Source: Mycobacterium angelicum (GTDB lineage: Bacteria; Actinomycetota; Actinomycetes; Mycobacteriales; Mycobacteriaceae). From it: a stretch of 64,000 nt of DNA. Shown here one piece after another: positions 1 to 12,808 of this stretch. Each line of letters starts with the position of its first letter. Position 1 is the first letter of the stretch. The DNA is taken from assembly GCF_002086155.1 (NCBI RefSeq), contig NZ_MVHE01000009.1, positions 62,001 to 126,000 of the forward strand. Direction: 5' to 3'. The notes under the pieces were generated by a model, which was given only the letters and a program-made list of their open reading frames with translations, had not been told where the DNA came from and searched no databases. Position numbers and translations under genes: made by a program.

Positions 1-97
1 CGGCCGCGCTGGCGGCTGTGGTGACCGCTATGCCGATTTCGGACAGTTCCGAACATGCCGCAGCCAGGCTCGCCGGTATCGCGATCACGTACGACAT
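1..97 (-). CDS. PE-family protein, N-terminal fragment (runs off the left edge)
   Basis: Only the first 32 or so codons are inside the window. Translation from the second of two closely spaced ATGs gives MSYVIAIPASLAAACSEL and continues SEIGIAVTTAASAA, which fits the helical PE domain start (usual form M-S-[FY]-V-x-A-x-P-x-x-L). The AGGAGG at 105-110 sits about 7 bases before this ATG and almost touches the earlier ATG at 103, so the later start is preferred. PE proteins are exported by ESX type VII secretion, usually with a PPE partner; none is visible here. Whether the rest is PGRS or another tail cannot be known. Confidence 0.75.
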   Translation of the reverse strand, partial: MSYVIAIPASLAAACSELSEIGIAVTTAASAA

Positions 98-194
98 CGG
101 CATTCCTCCTACTACGACCGCACGACCGCGGCAGGTAAACCGATATTCTGCGGCACCCTGGGCAACGGCGTGGGCACAACGAGATCATGGCGTC

Positions 195-965
195 ATGGCC
201 GATGACGAACTCGACAGCTTGTACTGGGCGCCGCTGGATGCTTTCACGGCGGAGCGAAAGCGATTGGCCGCAGAAGCCAAAGAACGCGGCGACGTCGACA
301 CCGCTCAAGCGATATCGGCGGCGCGCAAACCCACCGCCGCTGCCTGGATCGTCAATCGGCTGGCACTTGCCCATCGCGACGCCCGGCAGCGGCTCCTTGA
401 CCTGGGAGAACGCCTGCGCGCCGCGCACGCTGCGATGGACGGCGAGCAGATCCGGAACCTGTCGGTCGAGCAACACGCGCTGATCAATGAACTCGTCCGG
501 GATGCGCTCGATGCGGCCGAAGTGGGTAAGCCGTCGGCAGCGGTACGCGACGACATAACCAGCACATTGCAAGCCGCGGTCGCCGACCCCGAGGTCGCAG
601 ACCGGCTGGGCCGGCTGGCCAAACCCGAGCACTGGTCGGGCTTTGGCGGATTCGGCTTCGGCGACGGCGAAACAAATGTGGACAAGAAGGCCGACAAACC
701 CGACCAGCAACTAAAAGAGTTGAACGCGGCGGTGGCCGCCGCCGAGCGCGCCACGGCCGACGCAGATGCGGCGCTTTCGGAGCGCGAAGCCGAACGCGAT
801 GCCGCTGCGCGCCACCGCGACGAGGCTCTGGCCGGCCTGCGCCAGGCTGAGCGGTCGCTCAAACGCAGCGAAACCAGCTATGCCCAAGCACGGGAAGCCA
901 GCCGGTCCGCGGCGGAAGTGCTCCACGAAGCAAAAGCACGGTTGCAGCGGTTACACCGTCGATAG
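195..965 (+). CDS. Conserved hypothetical protein with C-terminal coiled coil
   Basis: The 256-residue product begins MADDELDSLYWAP. It is rich in Ala, Arg and Glu; the first 150 residues look helical and globular, there is a short Gly/Phe-rich stretch (GFGGFGFGDG) near residue 155, and the last 90 residues form a strongly charged heptad-like coiled coil. No signal peptide or membrane segment is present, so it is probably cytoplasmic. I do not recognise the family. An upstream ATG at 18 would add 59 residues of poor coding quality and would overlap the divergent PE gene, so the ATG at 195 is chosen. A structural or scaffolding role is only a guess. Confidence 0.6.
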   Translation: MADDELDSLYWAPLDAFTAERKRLAAEAKERGDVDTAQAISAARKPTAAAWIVNRLALAHRDARQRLLDLGERLRAAHAAMDGEQIRNLSVEQHALINELVRDALDAAEVGKPSAAVRDDITSTLQAAVADPEVADRLGRLAKPEHWSGFGGFGFGDGETNVDKKADKPDQQLKELNAAVAAAERATADADAALSEREAERDAAARHRDEALAGLRQAERSLKRSETSYAQAREASRSAAEVLHEAKARLQRLHRR

Positions 966-1113
966 GGACCGGATCTCGTTGTGGTACTTAGCATTTCGCG
1001 CCTCTGGAGTGATTGCTTTCCCGACGGGATTCACGGTTGGCAACGCTGACCCGATAGCATGCTCGATTGATGCATGAGGAAACATTTCTCAGGTTCAGAA
1101 AGGCGCAGGGGTC

Positions 1114-1977
1114 ATGGCTGATGAATTAGTACCGCACTTCGATGATGTGCAGGCGCACTACGACCTATCCGACGACTTCTTCCGCCTGTTCCTGGACCCG
1201 ACCCAGACCTACAGTTGCGCGTACTTCGAGCGCGACGACATGACGCTCGAAGAAGCCCAGATCGCCAAGATCGACCTGGCGCTGGGCAAGCTGGGCCTGC
1301 AACCGGGCATGACGCTGCTGGACGTGGGCTGCGGCTGGGGCGCCACCGCGCGCCGGGCCATCGAGAAGTACGACGTCAACGTCGTCGGCCTGACGCTGTC
1401 GAAGAACCAGGCCGCCCACGTGCAGAAGATCTTCGACGGGCTGGACACTTCGCGCAGCCGGCGGGTGGAACTCAAAGGCTGGGAGCAATTCGACGAGCCC
1501 GTCGACCGCATCGTGTCCGTCGGCGCCTTCGAACATTTCGGCCACGACCGGCACGCCGACTTCTTCGCACGCGCGTACAAGATCCTGCCGGCCGACGGCG
1601 TGATGCTGCTGCACACCATCACCGGCCTGACGATGCCGCAGATGACCGAGAGAGGTTTGCCGCTCACCTTGTGGCTGGCCCGCTTCCTGAAGTTCATCGC
1701 GACCGAGATCTTCCCGGGCGGCCATCCGCCCACGATCGAGATGGTCGAGGAGAAGTCCGCGGAGGCGGGTTTCACCCTGAGCCGCAACCAGTCACTGCAG
1801 CTGCATTACGCGCGGACTCTCGACCTGTGGGCCGACGCCCTGGAAGCACACAAGGACGAGGCGATCGAGATCCAGTCCGACGAGGTCTACGAGCGCTATA
1901 TGAAGTACCTGACCGGGTGCGCCAAGTTGTTCCGGGAGGGCTACATCGACGTCAATCAGTTCACGCTCGAGAAGTAG
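1114..1977 (+). CDS. Mycolic acid cyclopropane synthase-type methyltransferase
   Basis: The 287-residue product matches the CmaA/PcaA/MmaA family in length and sequence. These enzymes transfer a methyl group from S-adenosylmethionine to a double bond of meromycolate chains on the acyl carrier protein AcpM. Visible landmarks are the N-terminal PHFDDVQAHYDLSDDFF and YSCAYFERDDMTLEEAQ blocks, SAM motif I VGCGWG (residues 71-76), the GAFEHFGH block with Glu140, and Cys269 in LTGCAKLF, corresponding to the bicarbonate-site residues of CmaA1. Sequence is closest to CmaA1 and PcaA, but residues around the substrate tunnel differ, so the exact modification (cis-cyclopropane or other) is not assigned. 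It stands alone and converges on katG through a shared hairpin. Confidence 0.92.
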   Translation: MADELVPHFDDVQAHYDLSDDFFRLFLDPTQTYSCAYFERDDMTLEEAQIAKIDLALGKLGLQPGMTLLDVGCGWGATARRAIEKYDVNVVGLTLSKNQAAHVQKIFDGLDTSRSRRVELKGWEQFDEPVDRIVSVGAFEHFGHDRHADFFARAYKILPADGVMLLHTITGLTMPQMTERGLPLTLWLARFLKFIATEIFPGGHPPTIEMVEEKSAEAGFTLSRNQSLQLHYARTLDLWADALEAHKDEAIEIQSDEVYERYMKYLTGCAKLFREGYIDVNQFTLEK

Positions 1978-1989
1978 CGCGAAGTAAAA

Positions 1990-2024
1990 CGACACCCCGC
2001 GAGCCGGCGGCCCGCGGGGTGTCG
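1990..2024. terminator. Bidirectional hairpin between the mycolate methyltransferase and katG
   Basis: A 12-bp perfect stem, CGACACCCCGCG pairing with CGCGGGGTGTCG, encloses an 11-base GC-rich loop. It lies 12 bases past the methyltransferase stop and 13 bases past the katG stop, with no T tract on either side. Mycobacterial terminators often lack a T run, so it can serve both convergent genes. Confidence 0.7.
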
Positions 2025-2037
2025 CATCGTGTGGGTG

Positions 2038-4311
<2,274 letters not shown>

Positions 4312-4323
4312 TCACGGCTGTGA

Positions 4324-4764
4324 TCAGGCAACGGGTGTCGAGCAATCGGGGCATAGGCCCCAATAGATAACTTCGGCCTCGTCGAGGACGAAGCCATCCA
4401 AAATGTTGTTCTCGTCCGACGGGGTCAGGCACGGCGCCTCACCGACCGCACAGTCGACGTCGCCAATTACTCCGCAGGACCGGCACACGACGTGATGGTG
4501 ATTATCACCGACCCTGGACTCGTAGCGAGCGACCATCCCCAATGGCTGGATCCGCCGAACCAGACCGACCGCGGTCAGTGCGTTGAGCACGTCGTAGACG
4601 GCCTGGCGCGAAACGTCGGGCAAGCCGGTCCGCACCGTCGAGAAAATCGTCTCGGTGTCGGCATGCGGATTGGCGTACACGGCTTCCAACACGGCGACCC
4701 TGGGCCGGGTCACCCGTAGATCGGCCATCCGCAGCTTTTCGGTGAAGTCCGCCGTAGAGGGCAC
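4324..4764 (-). CDS. furA: Ferric uptake regulator-family repressor FurA
   Basis: The 146-residue Fur-type DNA-binding protein represses its own gene and katG and is released by oxidative stress. A winged-helix region (LRVTRPRVAVLEAV, then VSRQAVYDVLNAL) is followed by the metal and dimerisation domain with GDNHHHVVCRSCG and a C-terminal LCPDC. The GTG at 4764 is chosen rather than an in-frame ATG 12 codons upstream: the product then begins VPSTADFTEKLRMADLRV like known FurA proteins, and a promoter with correctly spaced -10 and -35 boxes ends exactly at this GTG, so the message is probably leaderless. The longer form would place the coding start on the -35 box. Confidence 0.96.
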   Translation of the reverse strand: MPSTADFTEKLRMADLRVTRPRVAVLEAVYANPHADTETIFSTVRTGLPDVSRQAVYDVLNALTAVGLVRRIQPLGMVARYESRVGDNHHHVVCRSCGVIGDVDCAVGEAPCLTPSDENNILDGFVLDEAEVIYWGLCPDCSTPVA

Positions 4765-4771
4765 CCCGCCA

Positions 4772-4800
4772 CTATTACGCTCTTTTCTGGAATCAGTCAA
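4772..4800 (-). promoter_or_regulatory. furA-katG promoter (leaderless)
   Basis: Read on the minus strand, a -35 box TTGACT (4795-4800) is followed by a 17-base spacer and a -10 box TAATAG (4772-4777); the GTG of furA begins seven bases later, at the expected transcription start. The spacer and -10 are AT-rich compared with surrounding DNA, as expected for the FurA operator described upstream of mycobacterial furA. Confidence 0.75.
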
Positions 4801-4804
4801 GAGT

Positions 4805-6082
4805 TTACGGGGCGGGCTTCAACGCGCTGCCGTCGCGCCACTGGTCCCAGCTCAGGGTCCAGTCGCCATTCTGGGTAATCTTCAGCGGCGGGCCGCCGGT
4901 GTTGCGGACTTCGACGACATCACCCGGAACAGAGAAGTCGTAGAACCATTTTGCGTTGTCGCCGTTGAGGTTCAGGCAGCCGTGCGAGGTGTCGGTGTGG
5001 CCCTGGGCCCACACCGTGGCATCGAGCTGGTGCAGATATATGCCATCGGTGCTGATCCGGGTGGCGTAGTTGATGGTCTCGCGGTAGCCGAGGCGCGAAT
5101 TCTTGGGCAACCCGAATGTGGAGGAGTCCATGACGACCGGGTTGCCCTTGTCCAGGACGGTGTAGACACCCGGCGGCGTCCAGAACGACAGCGTCTGCGA
5201 TCCGACCGTTTCGGTGCCGCCCATTCCCATGGAGGTCGGCATGGTGCGCACCAGATTCCCGTTGTCGTAGACGCTGACCATCTTGGTGGCATCGTCGGCG
5301 ATGGCGATGTGGGCGTTCCCGATCCGGAACGACACCCTGTTGTCTTCCTGGCCGAATAGTCCGTCGCCCATTGATATTCCGTAGATTTTGGCTTCGGCGA
5401 CGACGGTCGTGGCCGGTGCGTAGTAATGCTCGGGTCGCCAGTGCGCGTTCTGGCTGTCGACCCAGAACCAGGATCCAGGCACCCGCGGGTCAGTGGTCAC
5501 GGTCAGCCTGCGCTCGGCGGCGGCCCGGTCGGTGATCTGCTCGTCGAAGTGGGCCACCACCACCGTTCCGACGCCATAGGTGCCGCCGTCTCGCAGCGGC
5601 GATTCCGAGGTGGTGGTGAATGAGACCTTGGTCTGATTGGATGGCCGCAGCGTGGAGAACGACGACTCTTCCGTGGCGGCAACGCCATTGGGTCCGCGGC
5701 TGGTCACCGAAAGCGTGTAGGTGCGCCCATAGCCCAGTGCGGTGGTGGTCTTCCACACCGTGTTGTCGGGGGTCATCACGCCCTCGACCGGTTTGCCGGC
5801 GTCATTCAACATGCGGACTTCCAGCAGCGTCCCGGCATCGGCTTTCGCCATTACCGGCGCAACCGGGTCGACGTCATGCGCGTTGGGCCCCGGCGTGATC
5901 GTCACTCGGGCCGGACCGGACTGCGCGGTCCGGTGGCAGTTGCCATTCGGGCAATGCGTCAGTGCGGCAAGCTGAACCGCGCCCACGACTCCCAGCACCA
6001 CAAGGGCACCAAAGAGAAGGCGGCGCAGCCATCGAACGTGGCTTCGGCGGCGCGGCAGCGAGGCATCAGGGTCAGGTGTCAT
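4805..6082 (-). CDS. L,D-transpeptidase with tandem Ig-like domains
   Basis: The 425-residue protein forms 3-3 cross-links between meso-diaminopimelate residues of peptidoglycan. A basic N-terminus is followed by one membrane anchor (LLFGALVVLGVVGAVQLAAL), two Ig-like beta domains (about residues 55-250) and a YkuD catalytic domain (about 255-385) whose active site is HTDTSHGCLNLN. A C-terminal tail ending in SWDQWRDGSALKPAP follows, similar to the arrangement in Ldt2 and Ldt5. The Cys after the anchor (LTHC) does not fit a lipobox, so it is membrane-anchored by its signal rather than lipidated. It starts with ATG preceded by GAAGGG and its stop lies 40 bases before the furA start, with the furA -35 box in between. 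Confidence 0.9.
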   Translation of the reverse strand: MTPDPDASLPRRRSHVRWLRRLLFGALVVLGVVGAVQLAALTHCPNGNCHRTAQSGPARVTITPGPNAHDVDPVAPVMAKADAGTLLEVRMLNDAGKPVEGVMTPDNTVWKTTTALGYGRTYTLSVTSRGPNGVAATEESSFSTLRPSNQTKVSFTTTSESPLRDGGTYGVGTVVVAHFDEQITDRAAAERRLTVTTDPRVPGSWFWVDSQNAHWRPEHYYAPATTVVAEAKIYGISMGDGLFGQEDNRVSFRIGNAHIAIADDATKMVSVYDNGNLVRTMPTSMGMGGTETVGSQTLSFWTPPGVYTVLDKGNPVVMDSSTFGLPKNSRLGYRETINYATRISTDGIYLHQLDATVWAQGHTDTSHGCLNLNGDNAKWFYDFSVPGDVVEVRNTGGPPLKITQNGDWTLSWDQWRDGSALKPAP

Positions 6083-6300
6083 CGCCCTTCGGGTAGCCCG
6101 CGGACCGCGCGCCGAAACCGTCCGGTGCCGCTGGCCGCCGCAGAAGGCTGAAATATGTTGCCGCTCTGGGCAATCCGTTCGGATAGCACTCGTGGCCGAC
6201 TGTCAAGCAGCTATCTGCCCTGACCTTGCCCGATTGAGCGCCGCGCGAAGTGCCTGCAGGGGATTGTCAAGGCCAGGCGATTGGGTCTTCACTAACCAGC

Positions 6301-7065
6301 ATGTTCACCTTCGCGATCGCGTCGGCGACGCGCACTGCCGTGGCGTACGCGACCATCGGTCTGGCCGGCGCCTGCCTCACCTCGGCATGCACTGCGGTAA
6401 CCCATTCGGCGCCCTCGCCGACTCCGTCGACGACAACTAGCGCCCCCTCCAGCAGTGCGACGTCGCCGTCGGATTCGCCCGCAGCCACCAGCGGGGTGTA
6501 CGGCAACCCGGCCGCGGCCGCAAAGTATTGGCAACAGCAGTCGCTCGAGGACAACTGCGGGCTGGTCTCGGTCGCCGACGTGGTCGGTGAGACCACCGGA
6601 CGCATTCTGACCGAGCAGCAGGTCATCACACTGGCCGAGAACACCCCTTCCCAAACCAACCCCGGACCCATCTATGCCCCCCGAAACGACCCAAGCCACA
6701 CCAATGGCAATGGCGGCATCGAAATGGGGGACATCGTCGTGCTGCTCGACCATTACGGCATCAAATCCGTCATGACCGATAACACGCATGCCGATCAGAC
6801 GGGTATGACCGCGCTGCAGCACTACCTCGCCGATAATCGCAAGGTCATCGCGTGGGTCAACTCCGCGATCATCTGGAATACCAGCGACCAGCGCACCAGC
6901 GCCGACCACTTTTTGGTCGTCACCGGCCTGGACACCGACAACCAGATCGTCGACCTCAACGACCCCGGCGCCGACCACGCTGACGAGCAGGTATCGGTCG
7001 TCACCTTCACGAATGCGTGGAAAACCGGAGGCGATTCGATCGTCGTCACGGCGGCCGCGGCGTGA
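6301..7065 (+). CDS. C39-like cysteine peptidase lipoprotein
   Basis: The 254-residue product has a signal peptide ending in a lipobox-like LTSAC (about residue 30), a Ser/Thr/Pro-rich spacer (about 35-65) and a papain-like Peptidase_C39_2 domain. The likely catalytic Cys is in SLEDNCGLVSVADV and the His in ADHFLVVTGLD, followed by a conserved VDLNDPG segment. Such proteins are predicted to act outside the membrane on peptides or peptidoglycan-related substrates; the substrate here is unknown. The ATG at 6301 is chosen because the signal peptide begins there. It diverges from the L,D-transpeptidase gene over about 220 bases without any recognisable gene. Confidence 0.75.
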   Translation: MFTFAIASATRTAVAYATIGLAGACLTSACTAVTHSAPSPTPSTTTSAPSSSATSPSDSPAATSGVYGNPAAAAKYWQQQSLEDNCGLVSVADVVGETTGRILTEQQVITLAENTPSQTNPGPIYAPRNDPSHTNGNGGIEMGDIVVLLDHYGIKSVMTDNTHADQTGMTALQHYLADNRKVIAWVNSAIIWNTSDQRTSADHFLVVTGLDTDNQIVDLNDPGADHADEQVSVVTFTNAWKTGGDSIVVTAAAA

Positions 7066-7138
7066 ACCCGGTCGAAGCGTTTGGAATTCGGCGTCATGGT
7101 GTACAGACAGTTACCACTTCGACCCAGGGAGGCCCACG

Positions 7139-7414
7139 ATGAAGCGAATTGCGCCCGCTATTGCGATCGCCGCGCTGCTATTCACCGGATGTTCGGCCTC
7201 AAAGGTCATCAACACCGGTGGCGACACAAAGTGCAAAGACTTCACCACGCAGGACGAGAAAAAGCAGAGCGACGAGATCAGCAAGATGCTCAAGGACAAG
7301 AACGGCAGCGATCCCAACAATGTGGAGATTTCGGCAACACGCGCCTCGGTAACGCTCTACTGCCAATCGGTAGGCAAGCCGGACAGCAAGATTTCTGAGG
7401 CGCCGCACGGCTAA
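7139..7414 (+). CDS. Small lipoprotein, HdeA-like
   Basis: The 91-residue product has a signal peptide with a lipobox (LLFTGC, Cys19), then a short mature domain with two cysteines (TKCKDF and TLYCQS) about 45 residues apart. The pattern of a Cys-x-x-Phe start, a polar helix (DEKKQSDEISKMLKDKNG) and a second Cys resembles mycobacterial lipoproteins assigned to the HdeA acid-stress family, but similarity is weak and the function is not established. A GGGAGG lies eight bases upstream of the ATG. It follows the C39-like gene by 73 bases and may be co-transcribed. Confidence 0.65.
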   Translation: MKRIAPAIAIAALLFTGCSASKVINTGGDTKCKDFTTQDEKKQSDEISKMLKDKNGSDPNNVEISATRASVTLYCQSVGKPDSKISEAPHG

Positions 7415-7451
7415 GCGAGGTCCCGCCGGCGCCGGCAGGGCGACCGGATAG

Positions 7452-9184
<1,733 letters not shown>

Positions 9185-9198
<14 letters not shown>

Positions 9199-9943
9199 CT
9201 GAATACCCTTGTACTGCTTGGCTTTTTACCGCTTGTGGCTTGGTGAAGTACATCGCCACACTCTTGCCCACCAGCGGATTGAGCAGCGTCTCGGCCAGCT
9301 GGGTTATCTTCGGCCGGCGCATCAGATCCCACACCAGAAGCCGGTGATAGGCGGCCACCATCCGATGATCGGCATTGGACACACCGACCGCACATTTCAG
9401 CCACCAGAACGGCGAATGCAGTGCGTGCGCGTGATGCGTGTGCGTCAATTCCATTCCACCGCCGGTGATTTTGTCCCGCAGCGCACTGGCGCGGTAGATC
9501 CGGACGTGGCCGCCCTCGTTGCTGTGGTATTCCTCGGACAGCATCCAGCACACCCGCTCGGGCAGCCACCGCGGCACGCTGACCGCCAGCGTGCCACCGA
9601 CTTTGAGCACCCGGATCAACTCCGCGATGGCAGCGTCGTCCTGCGGCACGTGTTCCAGGATCTCGGAGGCGATCACGCAGTCGAAGGTCTCGTCGGCGTA
9701 GGGCAGTCTCAGCGCATCGCCGAGTACAGCTTTGGCCGATGCCGTGGCCGGCGCCTCACCGGTCTGCGCCATCGCCCGCAACATGGTGTCCACCGAACGC
9801 AATTCGGCGCCGTCGCGATCGAAGGCGACGACGTCGGCGCCGCGCCGATACGCTTCGAAAGCATGGCGGCCGGCGCCGCACCCCACGTCGATGACCTTGG
9901 TCGACGGCCCGATACCCAGCCGGTCGAAATCGACTGTCAGCAT
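9185..9943 (-). CDS. SAM-dependent methyltransferase (Methyltransf_11 type)
   Basis: The 252-residue enzyme has motif I VIDVGCGAGRHAFEA (residues 18-32), acidic motif II VVAFDRD, then FDCVIASEILEHV and LKVGGTLAVSVPRWLPERVCW. The aromatic and basic C-terminal half (HHAHALHSPFWWLKCA) suggests a lipid or glycolipid acceptor, but this is inference. ATG at 9943 lies inside the last codons of the upstream glycosyltransferase gene (7-base overlap), and its own end overlaps the next gene by 14 bases, so the three genes are tightly coupled. Confidence 0.8.
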
Positions 9944-11193
9944 TGCGTTTCGCCCAAGTTAGCGGCCTTGCGCGCGATCGCCCGTTCATAGACCCGCACG
10001 GTTTGCGCCGCTACGGCTTCCCAGCTGAAAACGTTGACGGCGCGGGCTCTTCCGGCGCTGCCCAGCCGGCGGCGCTTCTCCGGCGAATCCAGCAGATCGC
10101 CGAGGGCGGCGCTCAGCGCGTCGACGTCGCCCGGCGGCACCAACTCCGCACAGGCGCCGTCGGTGCCCAGGACCTCGGGCAGCGCGCCGGCCCGGCTGGC
10201 GACGATCGGGGTGCCACTTGCCATTGCCTCAACCGCGGGCAGCGAAAACCCTTCGTAGAGTGAAGGAATGCAGGCGACCTCGGCCGAGGCGAACAATGCG
10301 GCCAGCTCTTCATCGGAGAGCCCGTTGGCGATGTGGACGATGTCGGTGATCCCCAATTCGGCGACGAGCTTCTCGGTGGGACCGTTGGGCTCCACCTTGG
10401 CGACCAGCCGCAACTCGAGGTCGCGCTCGACGCGCAGTCGGGCGATCGCGTGCAGCAGGGTGGCCACGCCCTTGAGCGGCGTGTCGGCGCTGGCGATCGC
10501 GATGATTCGGCCCGGTTGCCGTGGATGCGATCCGGGTTGGAACAGTCGGGTATTCACTCCCAACGGCACCACGTGCAGTTGCTCGGGCGAGACGGCGAAG
10601 TCGGAGACGATGTCGACCGCCGACGACGAGGAAACGGTCAGCAGATCGGGGATCTGACGGGCCACCTGTTTCTGCATGCTGGAGAAGCCATACCAACGGT
10701 GCACCAACGGTTTTCGCCACCACCGCGCGGCCGCGAGGTCGAGCAGACGATCGCGGGTGATGGGGTGGTGCACGGTGGCTACCACCGGAATCCCCAGCTC
10801 GGCGATGCCGAGCAGGCCGGTGCCCAGGCTTTGGTTGTCGTGGACGAGGTCGAAGTCGGCGACCCGCTCGGCGAGTAGCCGGGCGACCCGCATGGTGAAT
10901 GTCCGCGGCTCGGGAAAACCCGCGGTCCACATGGTGAGGAGTTCCAGCACGTCGATGGAATCTCGGATCTCGCTCGGGCGCGGGACTCGGAAGGGGTCGG
11001 GTTCGCGATACAGATCGAGGCTGGGCACTTCGGTCAACCGCACCCGCGGATCGAGCGACTCGGGGTAGGGCTGACCGGAAAACACCTCGACGTCGTGTCC
11101 GAGGTCCACCAGCCCGCGGCTGAGATGGCGCACATAGACGCCCTGTCCACCGCAATGGGTCTTGCTCCGGTAGGACAGCAGGGCGATGCGCAT
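9937..11193 (-). CDS. Glycosyltransferase family 4 (GT-B)
   Basis: The 418-residue product begins MRIALLSYRSKTHCGGQGVYVRHLSRGL, the glycine-rich donor-side loop of GT4 enzymes. The C-terminal half has VPLGVNTRLFQPG, TPLKGVATLLHAI and the GT-B signature PSLYEGFSLPAVEAMASGTPIV with E-x7-E spacing. It should transfer a sugar from a nucleotide sugar to a glycan or lipid at the inner membrane face; the acceptor is unknown. A GGAGAAGAG upstream of the ATG at 11193 supports this start over one 29 codons upstream. It heads a three-gene operon with an upstream promoter and palindromic operator. Confidence 0.85.
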   Translation of the reverse strand: MRIALLSYRSKTHCGGQGVYVRHLSRGLVDLGHDVEVFSGQPYPESLDPRVRLTEVPSLDLYREPDPFRVPRPSEIRDSIDVLELLTMWTAGFPEPRTFTMRVARLLAERVADFDLVHDNQSLGTGLLGIAELGIPVVATVHHPITRDRLLDLAAARWWRKPLVHRWYGFSSMQKQVARQIPDLLTVSSSSAVDIVSDFAVSPEQLHVVPLGVNTRLFQPGSHPRQPGRIIAIASADTPLKGVATLLHAIARLRVERDLELRLVAKVEPNGPTEKLVAELGITDIVHIANGLSDEELAALFASAEVACIPSLYEGFSLPAVEAMASGTPIVASRAGALPEVLGTDGACAELVPPGDVDALSAALGDLLDSPEKRRRLGSAGRARAVNVFSWEAVAAQTVRVYERAIARKAANLGETQC

Positions 11194-11282
11194 ACTCAAC
11201 TCTTCTCCGCTGGGGAACGACGGCGGAAGCACGGCTGAAATCCATCCCGGTGACCGGACCCGCGAACACCGTGACAGCAAAA

Positions 11283-11298
11283 CTGGACACCTGTCCAG
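11283..11298. promoter_or_regulatory. Perfect palindromic operator candidate
   Basis: CTGGACA and TGTCCAG form a perfect 7-bp inverted repeat around a 2-base centre. It touches the -10 box of the promoter read toward the glycosyltransferase operon and would cover its transcription start. The symmetry and size suit a TetR- or GntR-type repressor; no such gene is adjacent. Confidence 0.55.
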
Positions 11299-11327
11299 AC
11301 TATAGTTCGATCAGCTAACCGACGCAA
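11299..11327 (-). promoter_or_regulatory. Predicted SigA-type promoter of the glycosyltransferase operon
   Basis: On the minus strand TTGCGT (11322-11327) and TATAGT (11299-11304) are separated by exactly 17 bases. The start site would fall within the adjacent palindrome, about 100 bases before the ATG. The roughly 280 bases between here and the LOG-family gene show no gene. Confidence 0.5.
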
Positions 11328-11587
11328 CGCGACCTCGCTGGCGACGTTCTCCGGGCTCGGACTCCACCACGGCGACCAGCACCCCTTCCACGGCGATCGC
11401 GCCCATCACTGCATCGCCGCAGGCGACGACACGACGAATAATCGACGATTACCACAAGGGCCGGCTCGCCCCTGCAATCTCTGATACCCGCACCGGCCAA
11501 AAGTCATACAGACCGCGTGACGCCGACGAGCGGGCCGAATTACTCTGTCGCGCCAATCCGTTGTGACACAATGCAGCCGGATGCCAC

Positions 11588-12646
11588 ATGCCGATTCTTG
11601 AAGTCCCGTTCCAGCCGCTGCGCAGCTCGCTCTACACGTCGATGGAGCTGCTGAGCGGCTTCGCCACGGACCGGCCGGACAGCTTCGCTGAAACCGTGGA
11701 CTTTCGGTCCTATCGATATTTCACCGCCCACGGCGGAGCCTGTCCCACCGATCCCTACGCCGGAATGATGCAGGCGCTGCACGACCACTCGATCATGCGC
11801 GCGCTCACCCTTTTCTTGCATAGTGTTGATGCGCCCACCGTCGCCATCATGGGCGGCCATGACGAGATTCGCGGATCGGCGAACTATTCATCCGTAGTCG
11901 ACATCGCCCGGGCCCTGACACAGCGCGGCTGCCTGGTCGCCAGCGGAGGCGGACCCGGAGCGATGGAAGCCACCCACTTGGGCGCGTTGCTGGCCGGCGC
12001 GCCGGACGACGATCTGACCCACGCACTCAAACAATTGCATTCGCGCGCCACGCTGCCCGAGGGTGCGTCGGCGGTGGTCTCCTGTACGGGTGAGGTCGAT
12101 ATCGCGATGGTGCGCCGGCTGCATGATTGGGTCAAACCCGCTTACGAGATCGCGCAAACGTTCATCGACCGCGGCGGGCGCAGCATCGCGCTGCCCACCT
12201 GGTATTACGGCGGTGAGCCGCTTTCGCCGCTGGCAACGCATGTCGCGAAGTACTTCCAGAACAGCATCCGGGAAGACATCCTGCTTTCATTGGCCGCCAA
12301 CGGCATCATCTACACCCCTGGAGCAGCGGGCACGTTGCAAGAGGTGTTTCAGAATGCGGCGCAAAATTTCTATCCGCGAAACGACCAGGCGTTCGCCCCG
12401 ATGATCTTTCTGGGCGAAGAATTCTGGACCGAGGAACTGCCGGTTCTCCCCGTGCTTGATGCCTTGTTCGTCGGGCGGGCGAAGCTGTCACGCCCGGAAT
12501 TCGAGCGGCTGGTGCGGATCGTCGACACGGCCGAACAGGCAGTCGGCGCGTTGCTGGAGCATCAACCGTCCACGGCGAAAATGATGAACCGCATGCACGC
12601 CGTGGGGTTTGGACCGCTGATGGCGGCTACCCGGCCACTGGCCTGA
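11588..12646 (+). CDS. LOG-family (Rossmann-fold nucleotide-binding) protein
   Basis: The 352-residue product contains a lysine-decarboxylase-like/LOG core: VAIMGGHDEIRG, LVASGGGPGAMEATHLG, and the loop YTPGAAGTLQEVFQNAA, a variant of PGGxGTxxE in which the second Gly is Ala. LOG enzymes release adenine-type cytokinins from nucleoside monophosphates; this longer form carries about 80 extra N-terminal and 80 C-terminal residues, so its activity may differ. It diverges from the glycosyltransferase operon and is transcribed alone. The ATG at 11588 has only a weak ribosome site. Confidence 0.7.
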   Translation: MPILEVPFQPLRSSLYTSMELLSGFATDRPDSFAETVDFRSYRYFTAHGGACPTDPYAGMMQALHDHSIMRALTLFLHSVDAPTVAIMGGHDEIRGSANYSSVVDIARALTQRGCLVASGGGPGAMEATHLGALLAGAPDDDLTHALKQLHSRATLPEGASAVVSCTGEVDIAMVRRLHDWVKPAYEIAQTFIDRGGRSIALPTWYYGGEPLSPLATHVAKYFQNSIREDILLSLAANGIIYTPGAAGTLQEVFQNAAQNFYPRNDQAFAPMIFLGEEFWTEELPVLPVLDALFVGRAKLSRPEFERLVRIVDTAEQAVGALLEHQPSTAKMMNRMHAVGFGPLMAATRPLA

Positions 12647-12808
12647 CATCTGCGAGAAGTGTTGACGCTGAATCATTTTCTGCACGGTGCTTTGTGGCCC
12701 AACAGCACAAAACGGGCCACGTCCACAGGGACTGCCGGGTACAGTTTGTTCGGCCACCGCCGCTATGCGCGGGGTAGTGATGAGCGCCGACGCGGAGGGT
12801 GGGGCACG

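Noticed and set aside
4805..6082. Lipoprotein nature of the first L,D-transpeptidase
   Set aside because: The Cys after the membrane segment is in LTHC, where His does not fit a lipobox position.
11315..11500. 61-codon minus-strand frame upstream of the glycosyltransferase promoter
   Set aside because: It overlaps the -35 region, is Arg/Gly-rich without any family signal and has no ribosome-binding site.
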